Assembly: GCA_038123735.1 (NCBI GenBank)
Contig: JAYPAP010000032.1
Location: 1 to 30,756 of the forward strand
DNA length: 30,756 bases
Source: REDI01 sp038123735
Lineage (GTDB): Bacteria > Myxococcota_A > UBA796 > GCA-2862545
Direction: 5' to 3'
The translations under genes and the position numbers were made by a program. Under the pieces are notes generated by a model that was not told the origin of the DNA, did no database searches, and saw only the letters and a list, made by a program, of their open reading frames with translations. Below are positions 16,403 to 25,755 of this stretch, in pieces; the first letter of the stretch is position 1, and each line of letters begins with the position of its first letter.

Positions 16403-17445
16403 CACTCCATCGCATGCACGATGCTCGACCGTCGCATCGGAGTGGATGAGGCCTCGAGGACCTGCGCAACTGCCGCTCCGAGTTCCTCAGGACTATCCTC
16501 ATCAACGAGCAGGCCATTCACCCCTGGACGCACCAGGTCCGCGATCGATCGCCAGCGTAGCGCTACCACCGGCACCCCGTGACAGTTGGCTTCTAAGAAC
16601 GCCATCGGCATGGAATCATTGGTCGTAGGAGCGAGCAATACATCAGCTTGGAGCAGTAACTCTCGCTTTTGCTCCCCGGAGACCCAGCCCAAAAACTCAA
16701 CACGGTCCCGCAGACCCAACGCATCCACATGGCGCTCCAGGGCCGCTCGCAGTGGGCCATCGCCTCCGATGGACAGTCTCACGTCATCCGGGAGTTCCTG
16801 CATGCAGCGAATCGCCGAAAATATACCCTTTCCCTCCACCAATCGCGACAAGCACACCACTCGCGGTGCATGGTCGGGCCTTCCCAGTTCCCGGTCGCCG
16901 GACAGCAACGACCGACCCATCTCGACTGCGCTCGGCGGGAGAGGATTGGGGATCGCGATGGTCCGAGAGTGTCCGATCTGCGACCCGATCGCATCTCGGA
17001 GCCACGGTGTGAGGCAACAGACGACATCTACATGGCGAAGGGCACGCTCCACCATGCGCTTTGTGACCGGCTGACCCACATAATCTACCGTCGCAGAAGC
17101 GTGGATGTGGAGCATCGTGGCGGCCCCAAGACGTCGCGACATCGCGAGAATTGCAGACTCTCTGCTCAGCGAGGCCAGCATGCCCGAGTGCCCGTACACA
17201 ACCGGCCGCGCTCCCGCCTCTCGAACTTCACGGATCGCGCGCCGGATGCGCATGGATCCCTTCGCTGCCGGGAGAAACTGCCTAAACGGCGCCGTAGGAT
17301 CATAGGTTGGAACCATCTTATACAGGAGGTCGCGCCCGGACAATGCCTCGACGAAGCCTCCAACAGCAGACCCGATGCCCCCCTTGGGGTTTTCAGGGGA
17401 AGTGCCACAGAGGATGACCCGACGATGATGTTCTGGAGCGGACAC
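16348..17445 (-). CDS. GT4-family glycosyltransferase (GT-B fold)
   Basis: A retaining glycosyltransferase of 365 residues from GTG 17445, or 373 if the TTG at 17469 is used; the GTG has a weak AGGGA upstream and the TTG has none. The N-terminal domain has PKGGIGSAVGGFVEAL, the acceptor-side glycine loop. HIHASATVDY, RTIAIPNPLPP, VVCLSRLVEGKG and LSIGGDGPLRAALE mark the linker and the C-terminal donor domain. The E-x7-E donor signature is DSMPMAFLEANCHGVPVVAL. These enzymes add a sugar from a nucleotide donor to the lipid-linked repeat unit on the cytoplasmic face. The gene runs against the locus, ends inside the deacetylase gene, and starts divergently from the GH20-like gene. The sugar is not predictable. 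Confidence 0.9.
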   Translation of the reverse strand: MSAPEHHRRVILCGTSPENPKGGIGSAVGGFVEALSGRDLLYKMVPTYDPTAPFRQFLPAAKGSMRIRRAIREVREAGARPVVYGHSGMLASLSRESAILAMSRRLGAATMLHIHASATVDYVGQPVTKRMVERALRHVDVVCCLTPWLRDAIGSQIGHSRTIAIPNPLPPSAVEMGRSLLSGDRELGRPDHAPRVVCLSRLVEGKGIFSAIRCMQELPDDVRLSIGGDGPLRAALERHVDALGLRDRVEFLGWVSGEQKRELLLQADVLLAPTTNDSMPMAFLEANCHGVPVVALRWRSIADLVRPGVNGLLVDEDSPEELGAAVAQVLEASSTPMRRSSIVHAMECYSPDAVGEALESVITSL

Positions 17446-17496
17446 GGAGCTACGATCCCTCGACGCCAACGGAAGGCAGGATGATGGTGAACCAGC

Positions 17497-17525
17497 TTGG
17501 CATTCTGCTTCTTTTCTGCTATATC
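17497..17525 (+). promoter_or_regulatory. Possible sigma-70 promoter for the GH20-like gene
   Basis: TTGGCA (17497-17502) and TATATC (17520-17525) are separated by exactly 17 bases. Transcription would begin around 17532-17533, at or next to the preferred ATG, implying a leaderless or near-leaderless message. The -10 element matches only four of six consensus positions. Confidence 0.3.
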
Positions 17526-17532
17526 GCTGCCA

Positions 17533-20280
17533 ATGCGGCTTGCAACAACATGCGTATCGCTACTTGTTTGGGCCGGGCTTGCCCAAGCGGCGCCCCTTCC
17601 GCTCAATCCGGGCCCAACACTCAGCATCCCTCAGTGCTCCCCCGAAGCGCAAGAGTGTTGGGAGATAGCTCCAGACGTTGAGCAGCCAAATACCAGCGCC
17701 AAAATCGCCTACCACGACGGTGCGCTCTTCGTTCAGGTCAACCGACTGGCTGATGACACGTCGATAGAGCTCACGATTCGGAAGCCCAGTGATCGCTTAG
17801 GAAATACGATTTCAGCGAGCAGCCGGATTACCAATATCGGACAGCATCGCATCGAGGTCGACCCGCCGCTCAAGCGAGGCCAACATCGAAAAATGAGTCT
17901 CGCATTACTCCAGGAAGACCCTCAAACGGGCGGTATTCGGCGAGTCGATCTCAACCCCGTTGGACCCCCGATCAGCCTATCCGACATGACCCTGTTCTTG
18001 GGCTCTGTTCCGCCGACGGAACCGAGTCTCAGCGTGGACAATGATGGTGGGATCCTGACGATCCACGCCGATGGTGCCGATTCGGTCGGATTGTACCGAC
18101 TCGACCCACCAGCCCGCGTTGGAGCAGAGGGTGCGCTCTATCATCCAACCCAAGAGTCCGGAGCCTCTCCGCTCGTGGTCATCGACCCCTTAGAACGCGG
18201 CCGATACGGAGTCTGGGCTGAATGGGCGAATCATGATGGCCCGAGTCACCGCATCGAGCACGTCGTATGGCGACCAGGCACCTCAGCACCCGACGTCGGC
18301 ACGTCGCCTTTTTTGATGCGCCCCAAGGTGTGGACACCCGATGAGGCCTCCCTGTCATCCCTTCAGATCAACGGCATTTGCTACGCCGATCCAGCTTGGC
18401 GCGAGACGGCCAACTTCATTGCTGACGAATGGAATCGCCTCCTCGGTCCGAGACTCGAGGTGGATCTCTGCCGGAACCGAGCCAATCGCATCTCCATCGG
18501 CCCCCTCGACCGTCGAACCCAAAAGCGTCTTCGAACTCACGCAAACGCGTCTCGCACCCATGATGCCTTCAAGTTGGATATCCGGGCGGATCGCATAATT
18601 ATTCTGGGAACGTCCAAGCTATCGGCCTCGTACGCCGCTGCATCCGTCATCGATTCCTTGGCGACCACCGGCGAAATGCCCACGGGCATCGCCCTCGACT
18701 GGGCTGACGTGCCGACGCGCACCCTCTTGCACCGGATCGACGGGAGCCCTCACGCGCCATTTTCTGTCGAAACCGCCCTGAAGGCCTATCGGCACCTGAT
18801 CACGAGAGGACGATTCAACAGGATTATTCTCATTATCCGGGGTGCATTGCAGTATCGTTCCCACCCGGAGTTGGCTGACCCCAACGCACTCACTCGGGAG
18901 GAACTTCAGGCACTCGTCGTCGGGCTCAAAGACCTCGGTGCTGAAGTGCTTCCCGGCATCAACACCCCTGCGCATGCGGAATGGCTCCTCGAGTCCCATC
19001 CTGAAATCCGGGAAGATGACCATTCCTCCATGGTCTGCACCCGACACCCAACCACTCGGGTCATCGTCCACGACGTGATCGAAGAGCTGATTGACCTATT
19101 TGACCACCCCAACGCCATGCTCCTCGGCCACGACGAGATTCGCTGGCGAACACGAACCAACTTTCCTGCCCCTCTTTGCGCTCTTTGGGCTGGTGATGAC
19201 ACGGATGATTAACTCGCCGACGGTCTCATTTTCCATGGCCACCTCCTGCACAAACACGGCTCCAAACCCATCATCTTTTCGGACACCTTGATCCCTTCCT
19301 TCAATGGCGCTCACCACGACATCCACCGCGCCGCCGATCTGCTCTCGAACGAGACGCGAGACGCCATCGAGGTGATCCACTGGATGCCAACCCCAGGTGG
19401 GTTCGAGCATCTCACTGCAAAATCGCTAGCCATTCACAGCATCCCAACCGGACTATTGAGCCATCGCAGAAATGACTGGGCCGACCATGCCGACTCCCTT
19501 CAGGGCCTCGGGATCGGACTCTGGACGCCACGCCCCTGGCAGCTCATCGACGCCGCACCGCCGCATCGCTCCCTGCATTATAGCCTGAACAAGACGATTG
19601 TTGCCGGGCTCACAGGATGGCAACTCTCCTGGGCGAAGGCTGACTTAGACCGACTCCTCGTCGACGTGGCAGGTCACCCATCCATGCACCCGAATCGTAG
19701 GGCTGCCCCGGCAATGGCCACCCCAATCCGGCTTCCGAACACAGGATCAGAGCCTCTCACTTCCACGACGCGACTCTATCGAGCTTCTCAGGCGCAAACA
19801 CCAGATAGGACCGGTTTCGCCGAGGTCATCGCATCCGCAGAGTACCCCGTCATCCTCGAGCCTAACGCTGCGCTCCATGCCGTTCAGTGGCTCGGTGCCA
19901 TCGAGTACTCACAGGAGGCGCTCCTCCGACTGCATGCGCGAGCGCGGCGGACCAAAGACGGCACAAGTCCCGTGGTTGGACTCGTGGAGTTCACCTTTAC
20001 CGACGGGACCACAGAAGCTCACCCGGTCCGCCTCGGACGACATGGGTGGCATCCTGAGCTTCAGCCTGGTGCCATTTCACAGTGGTCTACCCAAGACACG
20101 ATGCTTCTCTTTTCGCCCGAAAGTCGAGACACTCCCACCCAAATTCGCTGGACTGCTCGTATTGCGCCCCTACGCACTGATGGTAAGGTCGCGCGCGTGA
20201 CAATCCGACCGACAGAGGACGGCATTCAATTCCGAGTGGCCGAGCCCACCATGTACACCTCGGTCCAAAAGGAGCCCTGA
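17533..20280 (+). pseudogene. GH20-like beta-hexosaminidase interrupted by one in-frame TAA
   Basis: I read this as one gene of 915 codon positions split by TAA 19210-19212; the same frame continues to 20280 with no shift. ATG 17533 gives a normal signal peptide (MRLATTCVSLLVWAGLAQA); a TTG at 17497 with GGTGA upstream is an alternative. An N-terminal beta-rich region (about 1-260) precedes a GH20b-like domain (about 265-390, AFKLDIRADRIIILG) and the catalytic barrel (from about 395, RTLLHRIDGS). The catalytic Asp-Glu pair is in LLGHDEIRW (19132-19137), and LTREELQALVVGLKDLGAEVLPGINTPAH fits the preceding GH20 strand. After the TAA, FADxLL-like LADGLIFHGHLLHKHGSKP and FSDTL continue the barrel, then a C-terminal beta domain. 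A truncated product would lose half the barrel. A single base change or sequencing error explains it. Likely role: trimming amino-sugar glycan outside the cytoplasm. Confidence 0.7.
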
Positions 20281-20286
20281 GTCGTA

Positions 20287-21147
20287 ATGGCCCCACCTCT
20301 CGTCTACATCATGGGTACCGCACGGTCGGGAACTACGATGCTGGAGATCCTCTTGGCGCAGAGCCCGGAAGCCTTCGGTGCCGGAGAGCTCACCTTCGTC
20401 GCCCAAGATGGATTCGTCGACAATGTGACGTGCTCCTGCAGCCTACCCAGCCATGACTGCCCCATATGGTCGGCGGTTCGGGAGGAGACCGGGTGGACCG
20501 ACTCGGACTGCCAGGATGTCGCGCAGCTGTGTCGGCAGATGGACCACCATGAGAGATTACCGAAGGCGGTGCTGGGCTGGCCCCCAGAACAAGCTTGGAC
20601 AGACGCCCACCACACCCTGTTGCGTTCCATTCGAACTGTGACCGGCCGGCAGACGATCATCGACAGTTCCAAGTATGCCGCTCGCGCGCTCAACCTCCAT
20701 CAATCCGGGATTCCCGCAAGCTATGTCCGAATGGTGAGGCACCCTCGGGGCCTGATGCACTCCTGGCAAAAGCCGCGCACCGGTGAACAGCCCGGGAAGA
20801 CTCCGACTCAGGTCATGGCCTACTATACGGGGGTAGGCGGGTCATTATGGGCAGCGACACGGCAACTCCCTGACGTCTTTCGACTGACGCACGAGTCGCT
20901 GAGTTCGGATCCCGACCATGCGCTGACCCAGCTCGAGGCGACCCTCTCGCTCGACTTATCTGCCGCCCGAGCCGCGATTACCGACGAACGCGCCATGCCT
21001 GTCGGCCACATTCTCACCGGCAATCGTCTGCGAAAATCACAGGAAGTGCGCTTTGACCCATCAAAAGCGCATCAGCAGCCCCTAGGCTTACAGGCCAACG
21101 CCGCAACCACTATCATGCGGCTTCAACGCCGTATCCTGGGTCTCTAG
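20287..21147 (+). CDS. PAPS-dependent sulfotransferase
   Basis: A 286-residue cytoplasmic-type sulfotransferase. The 5'-phosphosulfate loop is GTARSGTTMLEILL (residues 10-23), at the very N-terminus as expected. IIDSSKYAARAL and SYVRMVRHPRGLMHSW form the 3'-phosphate-binding stretch, with the conserved Arg and Ser-like positions. The cysteine-rich VTCSCSLPSHDCPIW loop is typical of bacterial members of the Sulfotransfer_3 type. The enzyme moves sulfate from PAPS to a hydroxyl or amino group; in this setting the acceptor is probably a sugar of the exopolysaccharide. It starts 6 bases after the GH20-like gene, with GGAG 12 bases before the ATG, so the two are likely co-transcribed. Alternative acceptors such as lipids or secondary metabolites cannot be excluded. 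Confidence 0.88.
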   Translation: MAPPLVYIMGTARSGTTMLEILLAQSPEAFGAGELTFVAQDGFVDNVTCSCSLPSHDCPIWSAVREETGWTDSDCQDVAQLCRQMDHHERLPKAVLGWPPEQAWTDAHHTLLRSIRTVTGRQTIIDSSKYAARALNLHQSGIPASYVRMVRHPRGLMHSWQKPRTGEQPGKTPTQVMAYYTGVGGSLWAATRQLPDVFRLTHESLSSDPDHALTQLEATLSLDLSAARAAITDERAMPVGHILTGNRLRKSQEVRFDPSKAHQQPLGLQANAATTIMRLQRRILGL

Positions 21148-21195
21148 TGTTTATGTCCTTGTCCAGCCATACAGCCATCAGCGGGCCGTTTTAAA

Positions 21196-23049
21196 ATGTG
21201 CGGCATTGCAGGCAAGATTGGCCCCGGCTCCGATGCGGTGCTCGCTCGGATTCACCACCGCGGTCCAGATAGCCAAGGCTCAACCCTCACTCCAGGGCCG
21301 CACCCCGTCTGGCTAGGGCATACCCGGCTGGCGATTCAGGACCTCTCGGAAGCCGGCCATCAACCCATGAAGAGCCGCTCCAGCCGATGGTGGGTGACCT
21401 TCAACGGGGAGATCTACAATCACCTGGAGCTTAGAAACCGCCTGAATCTACCGGCTTGGCGAGGTCATTCCGATACGGAGACGCTCTGCGAGGCGCTCGA
21501 CGCGTGGGGCGTCGATGAAACAGCACGCAGGCTGAACGGTATGTTCGCGTTCGGGGCCGTTGATCTCGAGACACAGACGCTTCACCTGGTGCGTGATGCG
21601 TTTGGGATCAAGCCCCTCTACGTGAGTAACGGACCCGATGCTTGCTTCGCGTCTCGCATCGATGCCGTACTCGAACTGACCGGCAAAGCCCCTCAAATGG
21701 ACCAAGAGGCGCTTCATGCTTTCCTGGCCTTACGCTACGTGCCGTCTCCTCAGACGCTGATGCAAGGCATTTCACGGGTTCCCGCCGGGCACCGCATCTC
21801 TATTGATCTACAGTCAAGAAGCCGGATTTCCCAGCGATGGCTCCATCCAACGACCGAGCGGTTTGACGGCACCATCGACGATGCCGTGGAGGCGTACAGT
21901 CTCGAGCTACGAAGTGCTATCAAGCGGCAACTTCTCTCTGATGTGCCAGTGGGAATCCTGCTTTCGGGCGGGATCGACTCCGCACTATTGGCGGCACTGG
22001 CACGCGAATCCGATAGCAACATCCCTACATTCTCAGTCGGATACGGAGAGGGTAGCCAGGAATGCGAACTCGACGATGCGGCGGAGACGGCTCGACTTCT
22101 CGGACTTCCTAATACGGCTATCCGCTTAACGAGTAGCGACCTGTGGCATGCGCTCCAACACATCAGCGCCGAAGTCGAAGAGCCTCTCGGCACAACATCG
22201 ATCCTCCCCATGTGGCACCTCGTTCGACGCACGAAGCATGACGTCACGGTGGCCCTGACCGGACAAGGGGCCGACGAGCCCTGGGGCGGATACCGAAGGT
22301 ATCAAGGTGAATTACTCTTGTCGCGAGTCCACCGTACTCGTCTGGCTAAGCGCCCGATCATCCAAGAATTCATGGCCGCTGCATCATCCACAACCCTGCG
22401 AACACCGCGCATACCGGATGGGCTGCGCCGCTTTGCGATGGCCGCACCCAATCAGCGTACCGTTGACCGATTTATGGAGTTATGGGCCCTGTTTTCAGAC
22501 CAAGAGCGCCTCGCATTGGCTGGGCCCGGCTCCCCCTCCACCGCCAAAGACACCATCGGCGAATGGCTAGCATGGTGCCGCGAGCGAACACCAGACACCA
22601 TGAAGCAGCTCCTGATGGTGGATACCCATCTTCAGCTCGCCGACGATTTGCTCCTGTACGGCGACAAAAACTCCATGGCCGTAGCTTTAGAAACGCGTGT
22701 TCCAATGCTAGATACGCAACTCATAAAGCTGATAGAAAGCTTCCCGATCAGGTATCGATTGGCCTGGGGCAAGACCAAGATTGTCCATCGCCGACTGGCC
22801 GAACAAGTACTTCCAGCCCACATCATTCAGCGCAAAAAGAAGGGTTTCGGGGTACCGTTCGCCCAACTGGCGCGACGGGACTGGCAGCCGATGCTCCGCG
22901 AGATCTTGTTCGACGGAAAGCTCACGGCAAATCTGGATTCAAAGGCGCTACAGCAAGTTTGGGAGCAGCATCAAAGCGGTACCGACCGTTCTCGGCAGCT
23001 TTTTGCGTTGACCACGCTTGCCCTGTGGCTGGAGCATCACAACGTGTGA
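21196..23049 (+). CDS. asnB: Glutamine-dependent asparagine synthetase-like amidotransferase
   Basis: A 617-residue AsnB-type protein of normal length. The start is fixed by the N-terminal nucleophile Cys2 (MCGIAGKIG), freed when the Met is removed. HHRGPDSQGS, GHTRLAIQDLS and FNGEIYNH are the class-II glutaminase landmarks. The synthetase half has the ATP PP-loop LLSGGIDSALLAAL (Ser257-Ser262), GQGADEPWGGYRRY and LLLYGDKNSMAVALETRVPMLD. The reaction makes an amide with ammonia from glutamine and ATP. In exopolysaccharide and O-antigen loci such homologues often amidate uronic acids or build sugar side groups rather than make asparagine; that role here is inferred from neighbours. There is no clear ribosome binding site; 48 bases separate it from the sulfotransferase gene. 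Its last 13 bases overlap the opposite-strand heparinase-like gene. Confidence 0.9.
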   Translation: MCGIAGKIGPGSDAVLARIHHRGPDSQGSTLTPGPHPVWLGHTRLAIQDLSEAGHQPMKSRSSRWWVTFNGEIYNHLELRNRLNLPAWRGHSDTETLCEALDAWGVDETARRLNGMFAFGAVDLETQTLHLVRDAFGIKPLYVSNGPDACFASRIDAVLELTGKAPQMDQEALHAFLALRYVPSPQTLMQGISRVPAGHRISIDLQSRSRISQRWLHPTTERFDGTIDDAVEAYSLELRSAIKRQLLSDVPVGILLSGGIDSALLAALARESDSNIPTFSVGYGEGSQECELDDAAETARLLGLPNTAIRLTSSDLWHALQHISAEVEEPLGTTSILPMWHLVRRTKHDVTVALTGQGADEPWGGYRRYQGELLLSRVHRTRLAKRPIIQEFMAAASSTTLRTPRIPDGLRRFAMAAPNQRTVDRFMELWALFSDQERLALAGPGSPSTAKDTIGEWLAWCRERTPDTMKQLLMVDTHLQLADDLLLYGDKNSMAVALETRVPMLDTQLIKLIESFPIRYRLAWGKTKIVHRRLAEQVLPAHIIQRKKKGFGVPFAQLARRDWQPMLREILFDGKLTANLDSKALQQVWEQHQSGTDRSRQLFALTTLALWLEHHNV

Positions 23050-24935
23050 GACCCTTGGACCTCGAAGCACGTCTCTGCCATCGAGGATGCTGGTCGCACC
23101 TCTAAAACCAGCCCATAGACCACCTGATTATAGTCCGCAGCCCGTTCCGCCAGACGATGCCCACGAGGTACGATCCTCATCTTGCTACCTGGAACAATCC
23201 TTACGTCGATAGTGACCGGACCCGAGAGACGAGCTCCGTACTCCGTTAGCTCAGCAGAAAACGCCGGGTCCAGGTGCCACCGGATCACCGCCGCTTCCGG
23301 CGCATGCGAACCGAGATCGTCCACGACCCGTAGCCCTCCGGTTCGCACCTCCACCCTCCGGTAAATCGGCCCGCCATATCCCCGGTGCCATCCGATTACC
23401 GTGCCATCCGAGAGGGACTCAAAGCCGGTTTCAACGTCCTTGTCCCACATGAATGGGCCTCCAGATGATACCGGATTTCGTCCGTAAAGCTCGACCGTGC
23501 TGTGGCTCGCTGTGGCCCGGTCAAGCGTCCTCATCCCGTCCACATCGAGGTATGAAATTGTGCCTCGATCCACTAATATTGGGTGTTCCCCGAGGTGCCA
23601 GTTCACCGCGAGCGTATCCGCATGACCATGGGCATGAAGGGGCGGTAAGCCCAAGGAGCCATGATCAAAGACGACGAGACTGGTCCTATCGGCGTGCGCC
23701 ACTCGCCAGATCGTGTAGCCGGAGTGCGACAACTGTTTTCGACCGAAGCGTGCATCGGTCTTCTGCGGCGACAGGCCCAGTAACGATGCTCTCAGATCTG
23801 GATCGATCGGCCCACCCCAACCATCGCCCCAAAACATCGACAGACCACACGCGGCAACCGACGCCACATAGTGGGTTGGACTTAACCCTGTGCGAATCAC
23901 ACTTGAACGGTCATTATCCCCAAAATCGGGCGCCCGGCCAGCATCGTCCACCATCCAAACGAGGGCCTCGGCTGCGCGACCGAGTCTGCCACTCATGCCC
24001 AGGGACTGAGACCGTGTTTGAAGGACATATTCCGTCACCATCAACCACTCTAAGGTCACCGCCGTGTACGCAATCGCCTGCTCGGCGCCTCCTCCATCTG
24101 GAAGGATGAGCGTCTGGGCCGTCTCCACAAGCTCATCTCGGTAGTCCATCCATCGCCCCGCATCAGGATGGGCCTCGCCCAGGCAGCCGAGTATGACCAA
24201 GGCCGACAGCTCGGCGATACGGTGGTTTCCAACCGAGGAGTGGGTGCTAGGGTAACGCTCAATCCACTGTGCAAGATGAACCAGCTCCTTCCAAATCCTC
24301 CCCTCATCCGACGCATTCAGATGGTCGGACAGGAGCCCCGCAACGACCAGGAGACTGATGATCCGCGACCCACACTCAATGCCTGCAGCCCACCCGATGC
24401 CCTGTCCGGGACGCGACCAGTCCAAATACGACCGTAGCACTTGAATACTCGCTTGAGTCGCATCCTCACGCCCCAGTACCGCACTCCCGAGCGCGAGTAC
24501 CTGAAGATGCTGCAGACGCAGCAACTCCCAGGCATGCTTGACTTCCGCTCGCTCGCCGAGAGCATCCAAGCGCAGGCTACGAGCGGGGGAAAACGGCCAT
24601 GCTTGGCCAGTTTTTGGATCAATCCCCCAAGCGGTCAACCCACCAGCAGGCCACTGCGTTCCAAGCAATCGTAGCGAGCCCGATAGCATCGCATTCACGT
24701 CAGCCTCGAGAGACTCCACCTGTAGGTCAGCCCGAAAGGAGTTGGGAACAGGCCACTTTGGGCAAGCGGTACTCGGGGCGCAGGGCTCCTCAAGTGGTCG
24801 GACCCAGTCCTCCGCAGACTTCGAAAATTCCCCAACCCGATGCAGAACTTCACCCACGGACATCTTCTGCAAGCGCTGGTATACCCAGCGAAGGCGGCTG
24901 TTACCGGTGTTATATTTTGCTGACTCGTCGCTCAT
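23037..24935 (-). CDS. Heparinase II/III-family protein (uronate polymer lyase-like)
   Basis: A 632-residue protein with the two-domain plan of PL12/PL15/PL17/PL21-type lyases and exopolysaccharide-locus relatives. The N-terminal alpha/alpha toroid (about 80-370) includes SSVGNHRIAEL (233-243), with the Asn-His typical of the active site, and GGGAEQAIAYT (281-291). The C-terminal beta-sandwich (from about 395) has LHAHGHADTLAVNW (His434, 436, 438) for metal and active-site support, then ILVDRGTISYL. Such proteins cleave heparin, alginate or related uronate polymers by beta-elimination; many in biosynthetic loci edit or trim the polymer. There is no obvious signal peptide, which is odd for a lyase but common in such loci. 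It converges with asnB and diverges from the WecG-like gene 55 bases away. Confidence 0.88.
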   Translation of the reverse strand: MSDESAKYNTGNSRLRWVYQRLQKMSVGEVLHRVGEFSKSAEDWVRPLEEPCAPSTACPKWPVPNSFRADLQVESLEADVNAMLSGSLRLLGTQWPAGGLTAWGIDPKTGQAWPFSPARSLRLDALGERAEVKHAWELLRLQHLQVLALGSAVLGREDATQASIQVLRSYLDWSRPGQGIGWAAGIECGSRIISLLVVAGLLSDHLNASDEGRIWKELVHLAQWIERYPSTHSSVGNHRIAELSALVILGCLGEAHPDAGRWMDYRDELVETAQTLILPDGGGAEQAIAYTAVTLEWLMVTEYVLQTRSQSLGMSGRLGRAAEALVWMVDDAGRAPDFGDNDRSSVIRTGLSPTHYVASVAACGLSMFWGDGWGGPIDPDLRASLLGLSPQKTDARFGRKQLSHSGYTIWRVAHADRTSLVVFDHGSLGLPPLHAHGHADTLAVNWHLGEHPILVDRGTISYLDVDGMRTLDRATASHSTVELYGRNPVSSGGPFMWDKDVETGFESLSDGTVIGWHRGYGGPIYRRVEVRTGGLRVVDDLGSHAPEAAVIRWHLDPAFSAELTEYGARLSGPVTIDVRIVPGSKMRIVPRGHRLAERAADYNQVVYGLVLEVRPASSMAETCFEVQGSHTL

Positions 24936-24981
24936 TCATGGCACCACGTTCGTCGGATGAGGTTAACTCACGTGCGTTCTT

Positions 24982-24986
24982 GGAGG
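24982..24986 (+). promoter_or_regulatory. Ribosome binding site for the GTG start at 24991
   Basis: GGAGG lies 4 bases before GTG 24991 and supports this non-ATG start for the WecG/TagA-like gene. Confidence 0.65.
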
Positions 24987-24990
24987 CGAA

Positions 24991-25755
24991 GTGAATCGGG
25001 TTCCGCGGCTGAACATCATGGGAATCGATGTCGACCCCGTGACCATGGACCAAGCGGTGGACACGGTTGCGCAGTTTCTGGCCAGCGATGAGGTTCACCA
25101 GCAAGTCTCGGTCAATGCTTCAAAATTCGTGCTGATGCATGATGATGCTGAACTCCGCGAGTTCGTCCGAGACGCGAGCTTGGTCTGCGCCGACGGCATT
25201 GGCGTGGTTCTCGCCGCCCGCCTCCTTGGGCGTTCTGTACCCACGCGGCTGCCAGGAATCGATCTCTTTCATGCTCTGATGGCACGAGCAGCGGAACAGG
25301 GATGGAAACCCTACTTTCTTGGCGCCACCGAAGAGACGATTCAGGAAGCTGCTCAGCGACTCACCGCAAAGTATCCCGGCCTAGAAATTGCCGGCCTGCG
25401 AAACGGCTATTTTTCAGACGATGAGGAGGCGTCGGTCGCCGAAGAGATCCGGGCGACGGGGGCCGATATGCTCTTTGTGGGCATTCCTTCTCCCAAAAAG
25501 GAGCTCTTCCTTAAACGGCGACTACACGACACCGGCGTCCGGTTCGCCATGGGGGTTGGCGGCACCTTCGATGTGGTTGCTGGCAAGGTCCATCGGGCTC
25601 CGTCGCGCGTCCAAAAGTTGGGCCTGGAATGGGCATTTCGCCTCGCTCAGGAGCCGCGAACTCGGGCTCCCTGGATGCCGCGGCGACTAGCGACCTTCGT
25701 TGGGCGGGTGGGGCTGGCGCGCCTGGGTTTGTACGTCATTCCCGACGATGGATAA
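24991..25755 (+). CDS. WecG/TagA/CpsF (GT26) glycosyltransferase
   Basis: A 254-residue GT26 enzyme starting at GTG 24991. Landmarks are NIMGIDVDPVTMDQAVD at the start, VNASKFVLMHDD (Asn42 region), LVCADGIGVVLAARLLG with the conserved Asp68, RLPGIDLFHALM, PYFLGATEETIQEAA and the closing VGIPSPKKELFL plus GVGGTFDVVAGKVHRAP. The family moves ManNAc, ManNAcA or similar onto lipid-linked GlcNAc on the cytoplasmic side of the membrane (TagA in teichoic acid, WecG in ECA). Here it likely adds the second sugar of the exopolysaccharide repeat, which fits an amino-sugar polymer. The C-terminal tail (RRLATFVGRVGLARLGLY) is the membrane-associating appendage usual in the family. Its last 69 bases overlap the end of the convergent polymerase gene. 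Confidence 0.92.
   Translation: MNRVPRLNIMGIDVDPVTMDQAVDTVAQFLASDEVHQQVSVNASKFVLMHDDAELREFVRDASLVCADGIGVVLAARLLGRSVPTRLPGIDLFHALMARAAEQGWKPYFLGATEETIQEAAQRLTAKYPGLEIAGLRNGYFSDDEEASVAEEIRATGADMLFVGIPSPKKELFLKRRLHDTGVRFAMGVGGTFDVVAGKVHRAPSRVQKLGLEWAFRLAQEPRTRAPWMPRRLATFVGRVGLARLGLYVIPDDG

Noticed and set aside
19138..19212. Stop-codon reassignment or programmed recoding of TAA
   Set aside because: TAA ends other clear genes in the window at 1173 and 4028, and no recoding element was recognised nearby.
19190..19290. Frameshift as the cause of the GH20-like split
   Set aside because: Both halves are in the same frame (17533, 19213 and 19288 differ by multiples of three), so a single stop codon suffices and no indel is needed.
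24538..24960. 140-residue open frame opposite the start of the heparinase-like gene
   Set aside because: It is antisense to a family-matching protein and shows no motif of its own.
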